Positions 34,943 through 44,933 are shown, counted from the stretch's first letter. The stretch: 45,438 nucleotides of DNA from an uncultured Lachnospiraceae bacterium (GCA_902781325.1 CACZJD010000009.1:1-45438); one strand, 5' to 3'. The notes: generated from the letters alone by a model not told the origin. Program-made: numbers and translations.

Positions 34943-35782
34943 ATGGAGTTTACATCTTTTGACGGTGAGAAAATATGGTACAAAGTCTGGGCAGCGGAAA
35001 GCCCCCGTGCTGTGATCCAGATCATGACAGGTCTTGCGGAAGTCGCCGATTATTATGAGATTTTTGCTCCTGAAATGGTAAAGGCCGGATACACAGTCGC
35101 TCTGCATGAGTACAGGAAACATGGCAGGACCGAAATCCTGCGCAGTTCTGTCCCCGGTCTTCCTATCGTCCTGTTTGCTCACAGTCTCGGCACCACTGTC
35201 TCACAGATCGCGATCTATGAGAAGATGGCGCAGTGGGACGGTATTATCTATACCGGTCCTTCCCATGCCGTCATTGCGCCGGAGCGGATGGAGGAACTCC
35301 TCGCCATTACAGACAGAGACATCCTTCTCCACGGCGCTGACTCGGTGAACGTGATGATCTTTCCCCTGGTCTTCGGGCGCCTTAACGCACCCTTCGCCTC
35401 GGACAGAAGCTCTCTCGGTTTTATCACTTCCGATGCCGAAAGGCGCAAATGGCTCGCCGCTCTGCCTTATGAAAGTCCGTCCTACACCAACCGCTTCTTC
35501 AGGGATTTTGTCGTCATGCAGGCCGATCTGGCCGTCAATGAGACGCTGGAGAAGACAACGCCTCCCCTCACAGATACGCCGGTCCTCTTCCTGACGGGAG
35601 GCGACGATGTTACCGCAGCAAACGGAACTTACGGCGACACCCAGGCGCAGCTTCTTCGTGAAGCGGGCTGTAAAGATGTCACTTCCATTGTTTATCCCGG
35701 CCTTCGCCACTCCCTTCTTCAGGAGACGGAGTACGCGAAAGTCATCGATGATATCGAAGCGTGGATGGCAAACAGATACTGA
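34943..35782 (+). CDS. Alpha/beta hydrolase (serine aminopeptidase S33 / lysophospholipase-like)
   Basis: A 279-residue hydrolase. The nucleophile elbow is LFAHSLGTT, the VIQIMTGLAEVADYYEIFAP block is typical of the monoacylglycerol lipase/S33 group, and the catalytic His lies in YPGLRHSLLQE near the C-terminus. Compared with relatives the loop around residue 60 is short (HEYRKHGRTEIL) before the nucleophile strand, so part of the core may be reduced. GGGAGGA precedes the ATG at 34943. There is no signal peptide. Substrate unknown, probably a lipid ester. Confidence 0.85.
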   Translation: MEFTSFDGEKIWYKVWAAESPRAVIQIMTGLAEVADYYEIFAPEMVKAGYTVALHEYRKHGRTEILRSSVPGLPIVLFAHSLGTTVSQIAIYEKMAQWDGIIYTGPSHAVIAPERMEELLAITDRDILLHGADSVNVMIFPLVFGRLNAPFASDRSSLGFITSDAERRKWLAALPYESPSYTNRFFRDFVVMQADLAVNETLEKTTPPLTDTPVLFLTGGDDVTAANGTYGDTQAQLLREAGCKDVTSIVYPGLRHSLLQETEYAKVIDDIEAWMANRY

Positions 35783-35784
35783 AG

Positions 35785-35832
35785 CAAAAAAGCCGCAGCA
35801 CCGGACGATCCCGGTACTGCGGCTTTTTATTA
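35785..35832. terminator. Bidirectional terminator
   Basis: AGCCGCAGCACCGG at 35791-35804 pairs with CCGGTACTGCGGCT at 35811-35824 (one mismatch), flanked by A and T runs. It ends the hydrolase gene and, on the minus strand, the pheST operon. Confidence 0.85.
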
Positions 35833-35841
35833 TTACAATGA

Positions 35842-38274
35842 TTATGCTCTGAGCGTGATCCCGAGCACTGCATCCAGCTTCTTGAGAATCTTGGCGACAT
35901 ATCTGTCAAGATCTTCGGAAGTGAACTCCTCTTCGCCTGCCCTGAAAGTGAGCGTGAAGGCCATGCTCTTCATAGTAGGCGGGATCGGAACGCCTTCGTA
36001 GACATCGAAAAGTCTGATTTCGCGGACGTACTTGCAGGCTGCCCTGATCTGATCCTCAACCTGCGCGCAGGTGATGTTCTTGTCCATGACAAGCGCGAGG
36101 TCACGGGAGACGTCAAGGAACTTCGGCAGGGGTTCAAAGGCCGGTGTATTTCCGCACAGCGGATACAGAGCAGCCAGATCCAACTCCATCAGATAGAGGT
36201 TTGTGCGCATGCTCTCGGCTTCAGCGATGTCGTATGCAAGAGTGCCTATATATCCTACAGTCTGACCTTCGCAGATCACGTCAGCAGTCTGGTAAGGATG
36301 TGTGAAACTGCGGGTTGCAGCCTTGTATGCGAATTTCACATGCAGAGTATCAGCCACTGTCTCAGCAGCTCCCTTTACAGTGAAGAAATCCTCTCCTTTG
36401 CCCCAGAAAGCGACGACCAGGTGATCTCTCTCATCCGGATACTCGGTAAGAGGAAGGGCCTTGGGCACGAAGACTTTCGCGATCTCAAAGAGTCTGCCGT
36501 CGAGGCGGCCGTTCTTCTGGTTGCGCACGACTGCATGGATCATGGAAGCCGTCAGCGTGGTCCGCATCAGGGACAGCTCTTCGCTGATGGGGTTCATGAT
36601 GCGGATCGCATTGCGCTCCGGAGCATCCGCAGGATAGCGGAGCAGGTCCAGATCGGAGGGCGAGAAGAAGGAATAGTGCATGCACTCGTATGCGCCGAGT
36701 CCGCACAGAGCCTCCTTGACGCGCATCTCGCGGCGCTGAACGGGATTCCAGCCGCCGGTAGTGACTTCCGCGCTCTTAAGGAAAGTGGGAACGAGTTTGT
36801 CATAACCGTACATGCGGATGACTTCCTCAGCCACATCCTGATAACCTTCCATATCATCGCGGTACGCGGGAACCCGGAGGGTCAGCATACGCTTGCCGTC
36901 CTTCTCACTGATCGAAGGCTTCATGTCGAGGTTGTTCATGATGCGGACGATATCCTCATCCGGAACAGTAATGCCGAGAACACCGCTGATCTTATCGATC
37001 TCGACGGTCATTTCGCGGGGCTCAACGCTGTTTCCTGTGTTCACGTCGAAGTGAGTGGAGGAAACCTTGCCGCAGCCGAGCTCCTCGACGAGGTGCAGGG
37101 CGCGCTTCATAGCCATAACGGTCGCGTACTCGTCGACACCCTTCTCATAGCGTGCGCTCGCGTCTGTGCGCTTGCCGACGCTTCTGGAAGTGCGGCGGAT
37201 ATTGTCGCGCGCGAATTTCGCGGATTCAAACATAACAGATTCGGTTGTGGGAAGGATCTCGGAGTTGAGACCGCCCATAACGCCTGCCAGCGCGATCGGG
37301 CGCTCGCCGTCGCAGATAACCAGGTTGGAGCTGTTCAGTGTCAGTTCCTGTTCGTCAAGAGTAACGATCTTCTCTCCGTCCTTCGCAGTGCGGACATTGA
37401 TGCCGTTGCCGCGCAGATACGCGTAGTCAAACGCGTGCATGGGCTGGCCCAGTTCTGTCAAAATATAGTTGGTAATATCAACCATATTTGAAATAGCGTT
37501 CATTCCGACCAGTGCCAGACGGCGGCGCATCCAAGCGGGGGACGGGCCTGTTTTGACATCATAGACATAGTGGCCGATATAGCGGGGGCACAGCTGCGGT
37601 GCGTCAACAGTAATGTTGAAGTTGTCAAGTTTCACATCTGTCTCTGTGTAGTCCAAAGCAGGCATCTTGAGAGGCTTCTCCAGGACAGCAGCGACTTCGC
37701 GCGCAATGCCGAAGATGCTCTGGCAGTCAGGGCGGTTGGCTGTGATCGCGATATCGAAGAGCCAGTCGTCAAGGCCCAGGATCGGCTTCACATCCGCGCC
37801 GACCTCAGCGTCATCGGGAAGTACCAGCAGTCCGTTATAACCTGCGCCAGGATACATATCTTCGCTGACGCCCAACTCAACTCCTGAGCAGAGCATACCT
37901 TGGGACTCATATCCGCGAAGTTTTCCCTTCTTGATGGTCATGGTTCCTTCAACCGTAGTGTGGTCACGGCTTGTGGCATAGACGGTCGCGCCTACCAGAG
38001 CAGCAGGGAACTTCCTGCCTGCCTCGACGTTGTCCGCGCCGCAGCAGATTTGGAAAGTACCGTGCGCGCCGCAGTTTACCGTGCAGACGTGCAGATGTGT
38101 GTCCGGAATGGCCTCGCAGGTCTCCACAAGACCTACCACGACACCGGAGATATCCTCTCCCACTTCATGAAGCTCCTCTACCTCGAAACCGCAGGAGAAA
38201 AGCTTGTCCTGCAGCTCCTGGGGAGTGCAGTCGATCTCTACATATTCTTTTAACCAGCTAAGTGGTGCGATCAT
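35842..38274 (-). CDS. pheT: Phenylalanyl-tRNA synthetase beta subunit
   Basis: An 810-residue subunit of the heterotetrameric PheRS that charges tRNA-Phe. Domains in order: N-terminal B1 (MIAPLSWLKEYVEI), EMAP-like tRNA-binding domain (~40-150, VVGLVETCEAIPDTHLHVCT), B3/B4 editing domain (~210-390), B5 (~405-480), the catalytic-like core, and the C-terminal ferredoxin-fold anticodon-binding domain (~715-810, PKFLDVSRDLALVMDKNI). Length is normal. It lies 24 nt after pheS and is controlled by the same T-box leader. Confidence 0.97.
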   Translation of the reverse strand: MIAPLSWLKEYVEIDCTPQELQDKLFSCGFEVEELHEVGEDISGVVVGLVETCEAIPDTHLHVCTVNCGAHGTFQICCGADNVEAGRKFPAALVGATVYATSRDHTTVEGTMTIKKGKLRGYESQGMLCSGVELGVSEDMYPGAGYNGLLVLPDDAEVGADVKPILGLDDWLFDIAITANRPDCQSIFGIAREVAAVLEKPLKMPALDYTETDVKLDNFNITVDAPQLCPRYIGHYVYDVKTGPSPAWMRRRLALVGMNAISNMVDITNYILTELGQPMHAFDYAYLRGNGINVRTAKDGEKIVTLDEQELTLNSSNLVICDGERPIALAGVMGGLNSEILPTTESVMFESAKFARDNIRRTSRSVGKRTDASARYEKGVDEYATVMAMKRALHLVEELGCGKVSSTHFDVNTGNSVEPREMTVEIDKISGVLGITVPDEDIVRIMNNLDMKPSISEKDGKRMLTLRVPAYRDDMEGYQDVAEEVIRMYGYDKLVPTFLKSAEVTTGGWNPVQRREMRVKEALCGLGAYECMHYSFFSPSDLDLLRYPADAPERNAIRIMNPISEELSLMRTTLTASMIHAVVRNQKNGRLDGRLFEIAKVFVPKALPLTEYPDERDHLVVAFWGKGEDFFTVKGAAETVADTLHVKFAYKAATRSFTHPYQTADVICEGQTVGYIGTLAYDIAEAESMRTNLYLMELDLAALYPLCGNTPAFEPLPKFLDVSRDLALVMDKNITCAQVEDQIRAACKYVREIRLFDVYEGVPIPPTMKSMAFTLTFRAGEEEFTSEDLDRYVAKILKKLDAVLGITLRA

Positions 38275-38298
38275 ACTCTATATCCTCCTTTCCCCGCA

Positions 38299-39324
38299 TC
38301 AGGCATCGTTGATCTGCTCAAGGACGCGAAGGTCGGACTCGAACAGGAGCTTGATATTGTTGATGCCGTACTTGAGCATTGCCGCACGCTCGATTCCGAT
38401 ACCGAAAGCGAATCCGCTGTACTCGTTGGGATCGATACCGCAGTTCTCAAGGACCTTGTTGTTGACTACGCCGGCGCCGAGGATCTCGATCCAGCCGGTG
38501 CCTTTGCAGAGCTTGCATCCCTTGCCGCCGCATGCGAAGCAGCTGCAGTCAACTTCTACGCTGGGCTCTGTGAAGGGAAAGAAAGAAGGGCGCAGTCTTG
38601 TGCGGGTTCCCTCGCCATATACCTGCTGAACGAACTCGTCGAGCATGCCCTGCAGGTCGCAGAGAGTGATGCCCTTATCTACTACCAAGCCTTCCATCTG
38701 GCTGAACATCGGGGAATGAGTCGCGTCATCGTCAGAGCGGAAAACTTTACCCGGGGACAGGATCTTGATCGGGGGCTTCTTGGCCTCCATGACATGGATC
38801 TGGCCTGCTGAGGTCTGTGTTCTGAGAAGATACTCGGGAGACAGATAGAACGTATCCTGCATGTCTCTCGCCGGGTGATCCATGGGAGTGTTCAGAGCCG
38901 TGAAATTGTAGTAATCGTTCTCGATCTCTGTTCCCTCATAGATCTCAAAACCCATTCCGGCGAAAATATCGACCATCTGGTTCTTCATCTGTGTGATGGG
39001 ATGAAGATTGCCGCGGGGATCCTTATCGGCAGGGATCGTAACGTCGATTTTCTCGCTCTCATAGCGGTGCTGCAGCTCGGCCTCTCTGGCCTTCTCTTCC
39101 ATTTTGGAGAGATTCTCAAGGACCCAGTCCTTAAGAAGGTTAACGTTTTTGCCGAAGTCGGCCTTCTCATCCTTGGGAATGTTGCGCATTTCCTTCATCA
39201 GCGCGTTCACTTCGCCCGCTTTGCGGTCCAGATACTTCTTGCGAAGCTCATAGATGCTGCGGGAGTCTGTGCGGCCTTTGGCTTCTTCCAGGAATTTCTC
39301 CCGGATCTCATCAAACCTGCTCAT
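38299..39324 (-). CDS. pheS: Phenylalanyl-tRNA synthetase alpha subunit
   Basis: A 341-residue class II synthetase catalytic subunit. The N-terminal ~85 residues form the tRNA-binding coiled coil. Motif 2 is around [20 protein letters not shown] and motif 3 is [19 protein letters not shown] CxxCGGKGCxxCKGTG segment, common in Clostridia PheS, precedes motif 3. AGGAG is correctly placed before the ATG at 39324. The frame is open further upstream into the T-box, but that is not translated. It is the first gene of the pheS-pheT operon. Confidence 0.97.
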   Translation of the reverse strand: MSRFDEIREKFLEEAKGRTDSRSIYELRKKYLDRKAGEVNALMKEMRNIPKDEKADFGKNVNLLKDWVLENLSKMEEKAREAELQHRYESEKIDVTIPADKDPRGNLHPITQMKNQMVDIFAGMGFEIYEGTEIENDYYNFTALNTPMDHPARDMQDTFYLSPEYLLRTQTSAGQIHVMEAKKPPIKILSPGKVFRSDDDATHSPMFSQMEGLVVDKGITLCDLQGMLDEFVQQVYGEGTRTRLRPSFFPFTEPSVEVDCSCFACGGKGCKLCKGTGWIEILGAGVVNNKVLENCGIDPNEYSGFAFGIGIERAAMLKYGINNIKLLFESDLRVLEQINDA

Positions 39325-39367
39325 AGCTTCTCCTTTTTGATATAAATAATTATTTTGCAAATACAAA

Positions 39368-39408
39368 GTCCCATATCCGGCTTCGCCTCGCGAAACCGGA
39401 TATGGGAC
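39368..39408 (-). terminator. T-box-controlled terminator
   Basis: GTCCCATATCCGG pairs with CCGGATATGGGAC; on the minus strand it is followed by TTTGTATTTG. Its 5' strand also forms the antiterminator. Confidence 0.85.
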
Positions 39409-39538
39409 GAGAAAGGACAAATTCCCGCGGTACCACCCACGTTCAGACGGCTCCCAGCCATCTGCTCTCATTGATCGCTGCTCGTCGCTGCCGCAGCGGC
39501 ATCCGCTTATCGCCGTTTTTATTAAAGCGCCTCGCGAA

Positions 39539-39582
39539 GGACTCCCATGCTGAAATTCACGGACTCCCATGCTGAAATTCAC
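39539..39582 (-). repeat. Perfect 22-bp tandem duplication in T-box specifier strand
   Basis: Copies at 39539-39560 and 39561-39582 are identical. Each carries GAATTTCA (the UUC specifier plus the following A), the CATG that pairs with the stem I 5' strand, and the GGA-GTCC K-turn strand. Confidence 0.9.
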
Positions 39583-39718
39583 AGCGCCGCGCGCACCCCC
39601 GTCTCTCAGCCGGTGAACGGGTTCTCTGTCGGTGTACGGGATCGGCCTGCTACTGACACATGTTCAGCGTCCGCCTGTCAGATTTAAAAGTACTCCTTTA
39701 TAAACCGTAACAAACGCT

Positions 39719-39747
39719 ATTTTAGGCACTTTTCGGGGTGTTGTCAA
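39719..39747 (-). promoter_or_regulatory. Promoter of the pheST T-box leader
   Basis: On the minus strand a consensus TTGACA (39742-39747) and TAAAAT (39719-39724) are 17 nt apart. It is one of the best promoters in the window. Confidence 0.8.
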
Positions 39748-39787
39748 GAGATTCGCCGTCTATTAACGCTTCCGTTTCCGGCCTGCC

Positions 39788-42581
39788 TCAGTCTTTCCTC
39801 ACGCGGATCAGGAATTTCAGAGTGTAATCTTTCTTAGCACTGTACTGATATTCAGGCATTACTCCGGGTCCGCAGGCTCCTGTGCCGATGCCCTGCTGGA
39901 AAGCCTGGATCGTCACATAAGTGCCGGTGCGCTTTTCATCTTCGCGGTGTTTCATCCTGCAGAGAGACCAGTCGGAATAAGGCTTGATACCAAGCTCAAA
40001 GGGCTTGTCCACAGCCTTGAAAGTGACTGTCACCTTTCCGCTGCTCACACTGGCCTCTGTGCAGTCGCAGCGGTTTCCGCTCTCCTGGGGGCGGATATTG
40101 GGTTCTGTCATATCGGCCACTTTGCACTCCACAGTGCGGATGGGGAACTGATCTTTCATATCACAGTAGCTCTCGCCGCATCTTCCCGTGTACCTTACGT
40201 TGTCAAAAACGGAGTCCAGTCGGAATGTTTTGCCAAAGCGTGGAATAATATCACCGCCGGAGACACAATGGAGCGTGCTGGTGACCAGGATTCCATCCTC
40301 TGTGCCTTCGTAGCTGTCGATCACATTGAACTTGCCGCTCTTGTTGACCAGTTCGCTTTCGACGCGGTACCCGTTGAGGATCCTGCTGCACGAGATCACA
40401 GTCTCCTCCTGGTGCATATAGGGTTCCATCGAATTGCTGAACTTCAGGTCCGTGTCGTTGCTTCTGAGCTTTTCCCCGCCCGGCAGTTCCAGTACAAAAT
40501 GTCCGTTCGGGAAAGTACATTCTTCGGGAAGCAGATGGCCGCCCTCTTCGCCCGGAACACACTGTCTGATCACGATCTGTTCCTCCGACACTATTTTGCC
40601 GGTTCGAAGGTCCTTAGCGCTCACGATGACAGAGAGATTTCCCTCTACAGCTTCCGGCCCGGCTCGGGTACTATAACAACAGACTTCTGAAGCGGTCCGG
40701 CGTCAGGCGTGATCACGGTCACACTGCCATCGTTCCAGGTAAAGGTCAGTTGATAGCGGCTGCCTTTCGAAAAAGCTGTTGTGTTGAACACCTCGAAGGT
40801 ACTTCCCGAAATATGTCTGACCCTGATCGGACGATAGATAAATCTGATGATCTTTGCTCCGGCTGAAGGTGTCCTGTCGGGGTAGAAAAGTCCGTCCACA
40901 CAGAAATTGCCGTCGTGGCTCCACTCGCCGTGATCACCGCCGTAGGTGTAGCTGCCGTCCTCGTGGAGAACCGCGTGGTCCACCATCTCCCAGACGCAGC
41001 CGCCGATCAGGTTGTCGTACTTATATATTTCTTCCCAGTATGCCTCAGTATTGCCGGGTCCCACGCCCATGGCGTGCGCATATTCGCACATGAAATAAGG
41101 CCTGTCGTTGAGCTGCTTCTGCTTGCGGCAGTGCTCGCCGGCATCATGTACCATCTGTACGGAAGGATACATTTCGCTGCCTACGTCATAAGCGATCCTC
41201 TTGCAGTGGATGGCGCTCTCGTAGTGTACGGGCAGATCCGAGCGAAGCTTCAGGTAGTCGTACATCGCGTCTGTATTGTGATAGTTGTCGCGGTGGTAGA
41301 GCCGCGATATACGGTCAAGATAGTGAGACTCCCATTTGCGGTCATGGCTGATGGTATTGTAGGTCGCGGGAAGCTGCATCGCGAAAGTTCCGTGTGTCTC
41401 CAGATCGTTCTCATCCACTATATAGAGACCGTATTCGTCCGCGAGTTCGAGAAGGAGCGGATCCGGAGGGTAATGGGACGTGCGGATCATATCGATATTG
41501 AAGTCCTTGCAGATCTTTACGTCCCGCTCGATCTCGTCGGGTGTCATCGTGTAGCCGTTAGTGCAGCTTGTGTCGTGATGATTAACACCGTGGAACTTGA
41601 TCTTCCTGCCGTTTACAAGGAAGAGATCGCCCTTTATCGTCACGGTCTTAAATCCGATCTTCTCTTTCACGCAGCAGCTCTCTGTCTCGTAGTAAATGTT
41701 ATAGAGAACGGGATCCTCCGCGTTCCACTCTGTCACTTCCAGGTCTTCGAAAGTCACGGATACCATGCACTCGGCAGCTGGCACGGTCTTGCTGCGGGAA
41801 AGACCGTGTCCCTCAACTGTGAAGGTAACATCAGTGGGCTTGAATGTTTTGGCACTGAGTTTGAGGCTGTAGGTATCTCCGGTCTTCTCCGTCTGCGCGT
41901 CGATCTCACAGATGTCGCTGTCGTCGGAGATCCTGAGCAGTCCTCAAGATAAGTTCCGTTGCACCAGCGGTGCACCACGACCACGATTTCGTTGGTTCCG
42001 GCGGTGAGCAGGCCGCTGAGGTCAAACTCCGCTGTGTTGTGAGCGCCCTCTGAATAGCCGACAAAGCGGCCGTTCACATAAAGGTCCATACAGCTGGCAA
42101 CGCCCAGGAAAGAGATCACGTAATTCTTGTCAGGATCGGCGATCTCAAGGTCTCTGCGGTAAATTCCCACAAAGTTGTACTCTTCTCCCGGATCCTTGTA
42201 GCGCATAGAGATCTTCTGGTCCACGCCTATCCAGGAGAAGACCCTGCCGACTTTATCGGTCGTGGGAATTACCGGAGGTTTGAAAGGGAACTGATAGCGG
42301 ATATTGATATAGAACGGCTTATCGTAACCCCTGAACTGCCAGCAGGCGGGTACGTCGATGGTATCGAACTCCGTGTTCTCCGTATCACTTTCATAGAATT
42401 TGAAATCCCACCTGCCGTTCAGGCACACCACCTTGGAGGAAAAATATCTCTTCTCCTTAGGCGTCACGGCATCGGCCGAAGCTCTGTCCGGATAAGGGAT
42501 GAAATAGCTCCTGGCGGGCATTTTGTTGATTTCATAAGTAGAAAAAGTATGATAGTTGTTCTGGTCAATGCGGTATTTCAT
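39788..42581 (-). pseudogene. Decayed GH2 beta-galactosidase
   Basis: A second family-2 galactosidase, intact at its start (ATG after AAGGGGG, MKYRIDQNNYHTFSTYEINK) and at its end, but broken three times. (a) Near 41940 the frame breaks right after CNGTYLED; the expected ~14 residues (…GIFRDVY) are missing and the sequence resumes in another frame as LLRISDDSDICE. (b) Near 41284 an in-frame deletion joins RLYHRDN to YHNTDAMYDY, removing the segment that carries the acid/base Glu (SLGNES in relatives). (c) Near 40660 one base is missing in a GGGCCGG run, shifting frame between VVIVPEPG and NLSVIVSAKDL. The nucleophile region FMCEYAHAMGVGPG remains. The intact protein would be about 960 residues. 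It is not a close copy of the intact enzyme at 8587. Confidence 0.9.
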
Positions 42582-42669
42582 AGTACCCCCTTACAGTGTG
42601 ATCAGACGCCCGGAGGCGCCGTCTGCGCAATGCTGCAATTATTATGAACTATTATCCCCCAAAAGTAAA

Positions 42670-42700
42670 TTGAGCCAGGTGGACTATTCCACCTGACTCA
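42670..42700 (-). terminator. Terminator-like hairpin after GlsB gene
   Basis: GAGTCAGGTGG pairs with CCACCTGGCTC (one mismatch) on the minus strand. The following T stretch is broken, so efficiency is uncertain. Confidence 0.5.
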
Positions 42701-42722
42701 TTACAACTTGCAATTTCCTTTT

Positions 42723-42956
42723 TTACTTGATCATTCTCATGACGGCAATGCAGATGCATGCGCCGATCACCGCGACAATGATGTTTCCGATCGTGCCGTA
42801 ACTGTAGATCCCTACGAACCTCAGTACAGTGCTGCCGACGAATCCGCCGACTACGCCGATGATGATATTTCCCAGTACGGAAAATTTGCTTCCCATGATC
42901 TGACCTGCAAGCCAGCCTGCGATTCCGCCGACAATAATTCCAATAATGATATTCAT
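42723..42956 (-). CDS. GlsB/YeaQ/YmgE family stress-response membrane protein
   Basis: A 77-residue very hydrophobic protein with three predicted helices. The glycine-rich pattern GIIVGGIAGWLAGQIMG then GNIIIGVVGGFVG is diagnostic of the transglycosylase-associated / GlsB family. The molecular function is unknown; relatives are induced by general stress. AGGAGG precedes the ATG on the minus strand. It is monocistronic. Confidence 0.93.
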   Translation of the reverse strand: MNIIIGIIVGGIAGWLAGQIMGSKFSVLGNIIIGVVGGFVGSTVLRFVGIYSYGTIGNIIVAVIGACICIAVMRMIK

Positions 42957-43212
42957 TTTAAATCCTCCTTAAAATTCGCTGTCCTCAGCGCCACACACAG
43001 TGTAGCACGCGAGGATAACATGTGTAAAGTGAACATGTTTACAGATCCGCTGCCTGCGGTTCACATGTTCCCTCTGCCTGTCATAATAACAGAACGCAGT
43101 TTTTCTGATTTTCTTACATATGAGCCCGGGCATTCCCCTCCTTGACTCATCCCCGAAAAGAAGTAAAGTATTTATATAACACAAATGCTCACAACTTGGA
43201 AAGGCATGCATT

Positions 43213-43956
43213 ATGAATACATCAAAATATCCCCTGATCTGGGGGCATCGGGGAGCCAGCGGGTACGCCCCTGAAAATACACTTCCCGCTTTTAAAATGG
43301 CAGCCGACATGGGCGCCGACGGTGTCGAACTGGACATCCAGATGACCAAAGACGGCGAGATCGTGGTCTGCCACGACGAGACCATTGACCGCACAAGCAG
43401 CGGCAAAGGCTGGCTCAAAGACTTTACTTTCGAGGAGCTCCGCAGGCTGGATTTCAGCAGCGGAAGCTCAGCTTACGAGGGCGTAAAGATCCCGACAATG
43501 GAAGAGGTTTTCGATCTTCTTGAGCCCACCGGGCTGCTGATCAACATCGAGATCAAGACAGGCATCGTCTTTTATGAGAAGATCGAGGAAAAGATCCTGG
43601 AACTTACAAAGCGCAAGCACTGGGAAGACCGTGTTATCTACTCTTCCTTCAATCACTATACGGTACGCACGATCAAAGAGCTGAATCCCGAAGCGAAGAC
43701 AGGCCTTCTCTACGGAGACGGTCCCATTGACATGCCCGGTTACGGACACAGACTTGGCGCGGACGCTTTGCACCCCGCTTTCTACAATCTCCAGTATCCT
43801 GATTTCATGGAGGACTGCCGCAAGTATGGCCTTGATGTCAATGTCTGGACCGTCAACTCCGCAGCCGAGCTTCGGGCCTGCAGGGAGTACGGCGTAAATG
43901 CGGTCATCACTAATTATCCGGCAAAAGCCAGAGAACTGTACGAGGCAGAATCATGA
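43213..43956 (+). CDS. Glycerophosphodiester phosphodiesterase
   Basis: A 247-residue cytoplasmic GDPD of the UgpQ/GlpQ type that hydrolyses glycerophosphodiesters to glycerol-3-phosphate and an alcohol. The catalytic His is in WGHRGASGYAPENTLPAF (His12), the metal ligands in GADGVELDIQMTKDGEIVV and CHDETIDRTSSGKG, and GLDVNVWTVNSAAEL is conserved near the end. There is no signal peptide. GGAAAGG precedes the ATG. Its last four bases overlap the start of a lipase-like gene (ATGA), so translation of the two is coupled and both likely serve phospholipid turnover. Confidence 0.95.
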   Translation: MNTSKYPLIWGHRGASGYAPENTLPAFKMAADMGADGVELDIQMTKDGEIVVCHDETIDRTSSGKGWLKDFTFEELRRLDFSSGSSAYEGVKIPTMEEVFDLLEPTGLLINIEIKTGIVFYEKIEEKILELTKRKHWEDRVIYSSFNHYTVRTIKELNPEAKTGLLYGDGPIDMPGYGHRLGADALHPAFYNLQYPDFMEDCRKYGLDVNVWTVNSAAELRACREYGVNAVITNYPAKARELYEAES

Positions 43957-44933
43957 TCGAGCACAAGATTCATTTCCTTGGAGAAAAGGATTATATTCCC
44001 GTAATGGAGACTCAAAACCGGCTCTGGCGGGAGCAGCATGTAAAGAACGGTAAAATCACCACCAGGGACGGGATCAGGCTCAACTACTATCACGCGGAAC
44101 ATCCTCATCCCAAGGCAGTTGTGGTCATACTGCACGGTTACTGCGGGTTCTGGGGCAAATACCACGAATTTGCCTGGTATTTGTGGCAGGCAGGCTATAC
44201 GGTTTTCTTTCTGGAGCAGCGCTGCCACGGTTATTCCGGCGGTAAACTTCCCGAATATGATGTGGTCCACATCGACACCTTTGACACTTATGTTAAGGAC
44301 CTGCGCGAATTTATGGACCGGGTGGTCGCGCCCGCTTCCGGGGATCTCCCCCGTCTTCTTTTGGCTCACTCCATGGGAGGCGCTGTCGGCGCTCTCTTCC
44401 TCGGAACCTATCCAAAGACTTTTAGCGGAGCTGTCCTCACTTCCCCTATGCTCAAACTCCATACCGGAAAGATGACTCCCCGCAGGATCGAAGCTTTGCG
44501 GACCTACATGAAGATTACCCGCAGCCAGAAAAGGCTGTGCTTCGGACAGCATCACTTTGATCCCGAGCCCGAATTTCCCAATAGCAGCACGCTCTCGAGG
44601 GCGCGCTACATGTACTTTTTCAGGCAGAGGATCTTCGACTCCCATTATCGCACTTCCGCCCCATCCTTTGGCTGGGTGATGGCGGCTGTCGATGTGACCG
44701 GACTCATTATGAAGCGCGCGCACAGAATAAAGATCCCGATTACGCTGATGCAGTCAGGGATCGACACACTGGTGGATGCGGCCGGCTTCAGCGAGTTCAT
44801 GAAGAGAGTTCCCCAGGCCAGACTGATACGTTATGAGAATGCCAAACATGAGCTCTTCAACGCTGCGTCAAAAGAGAGAAAGCAATATTTTGCCGATGTG
44901 ATAGCCGAGTTCGACCGGATGAGCGGACATTAA
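43953..44933 (+). CDS. Alpha/beta hydrolase (lysophospholipase / monoacylglycerol lipase-like)
   Basis: A 326-residue hydrolase. Motifs are VVVILHGYCGFWGKYHEFAW (oxyanion region), VFFLEQRCHGYSGG, the nucleophile LLAHSMGGAVGAL, the Asp in QSGIDTLVDAAG and the His in NAKHELFNA. This is the PldB/S33 lysophospholipase pattern. It overlaps the GDPD stop by four bases, so it probably removes acyl chains from lysophospholipids before or after GDPD releases the head group. There is no signal peptide. A strong terminator follows. Confidence 0.9.
   Translation: MIEHKIHFLGEKDYIPVMETQNRLWREQHVKNGKITTRDGIRLNYYHAEHPHPKAVVVILHGYCGFWGKYHEFAWYLWQAGYTVFFLEQRCHGYSGGKLPEYDVVHIDTFDTYVKDLREFMDRVVAPASGDLPRLLLAHSMGGAVGALFLGTYPKTFSGAVLTSPMLKLHTGKMTPRRIEALRTYMKITRSQKRLCFGQHHFDPEPEFPNSSTLSRARYMYFFRQRIFDSHYRTSAPSFGWVMAAVDVTGLIMKRAHRIKIPITLMQSGIDTLVDAAGFSEFMKRVPQARLIRYENAKHELFNAASKERKQYFADVIAEFDRMSGH

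Larger units (their letters stand above)
39355..39712 (-). ncRNA. T-box riboswitch (phenylalanine) controlling pheST
   Basis: Minus-strand leader that senses uncharged tRNA-Phe and controls termination before pheS. The T-box core AACGTGGGTGGTACCGCGGG is at 39424-39443. The terminator stem (39368-39408) shares its GTCCCA strand with the antiterminator. Stem I begins with GGAC and a K-turn-like GCTGAA/GGA internal loop, and has an AGTA specifier-loop strand. The opposite strand reads GTGAATTTCAGCATG, giving a UUC (Phe) specifier followed by A. That opposite strand is present twice as a perfect tandem repeat. This leader fills the 463-nt gap between pheS and the GH2 pseudogene. Confidence 0.92.

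Noticed and set aside
39325-39582. N-terminal extension of PheS into the leader
   Set aside because: The region is the T-box RNA. PheS proteins begin at the MSRFDEI-type position, which has its own AGGAG.
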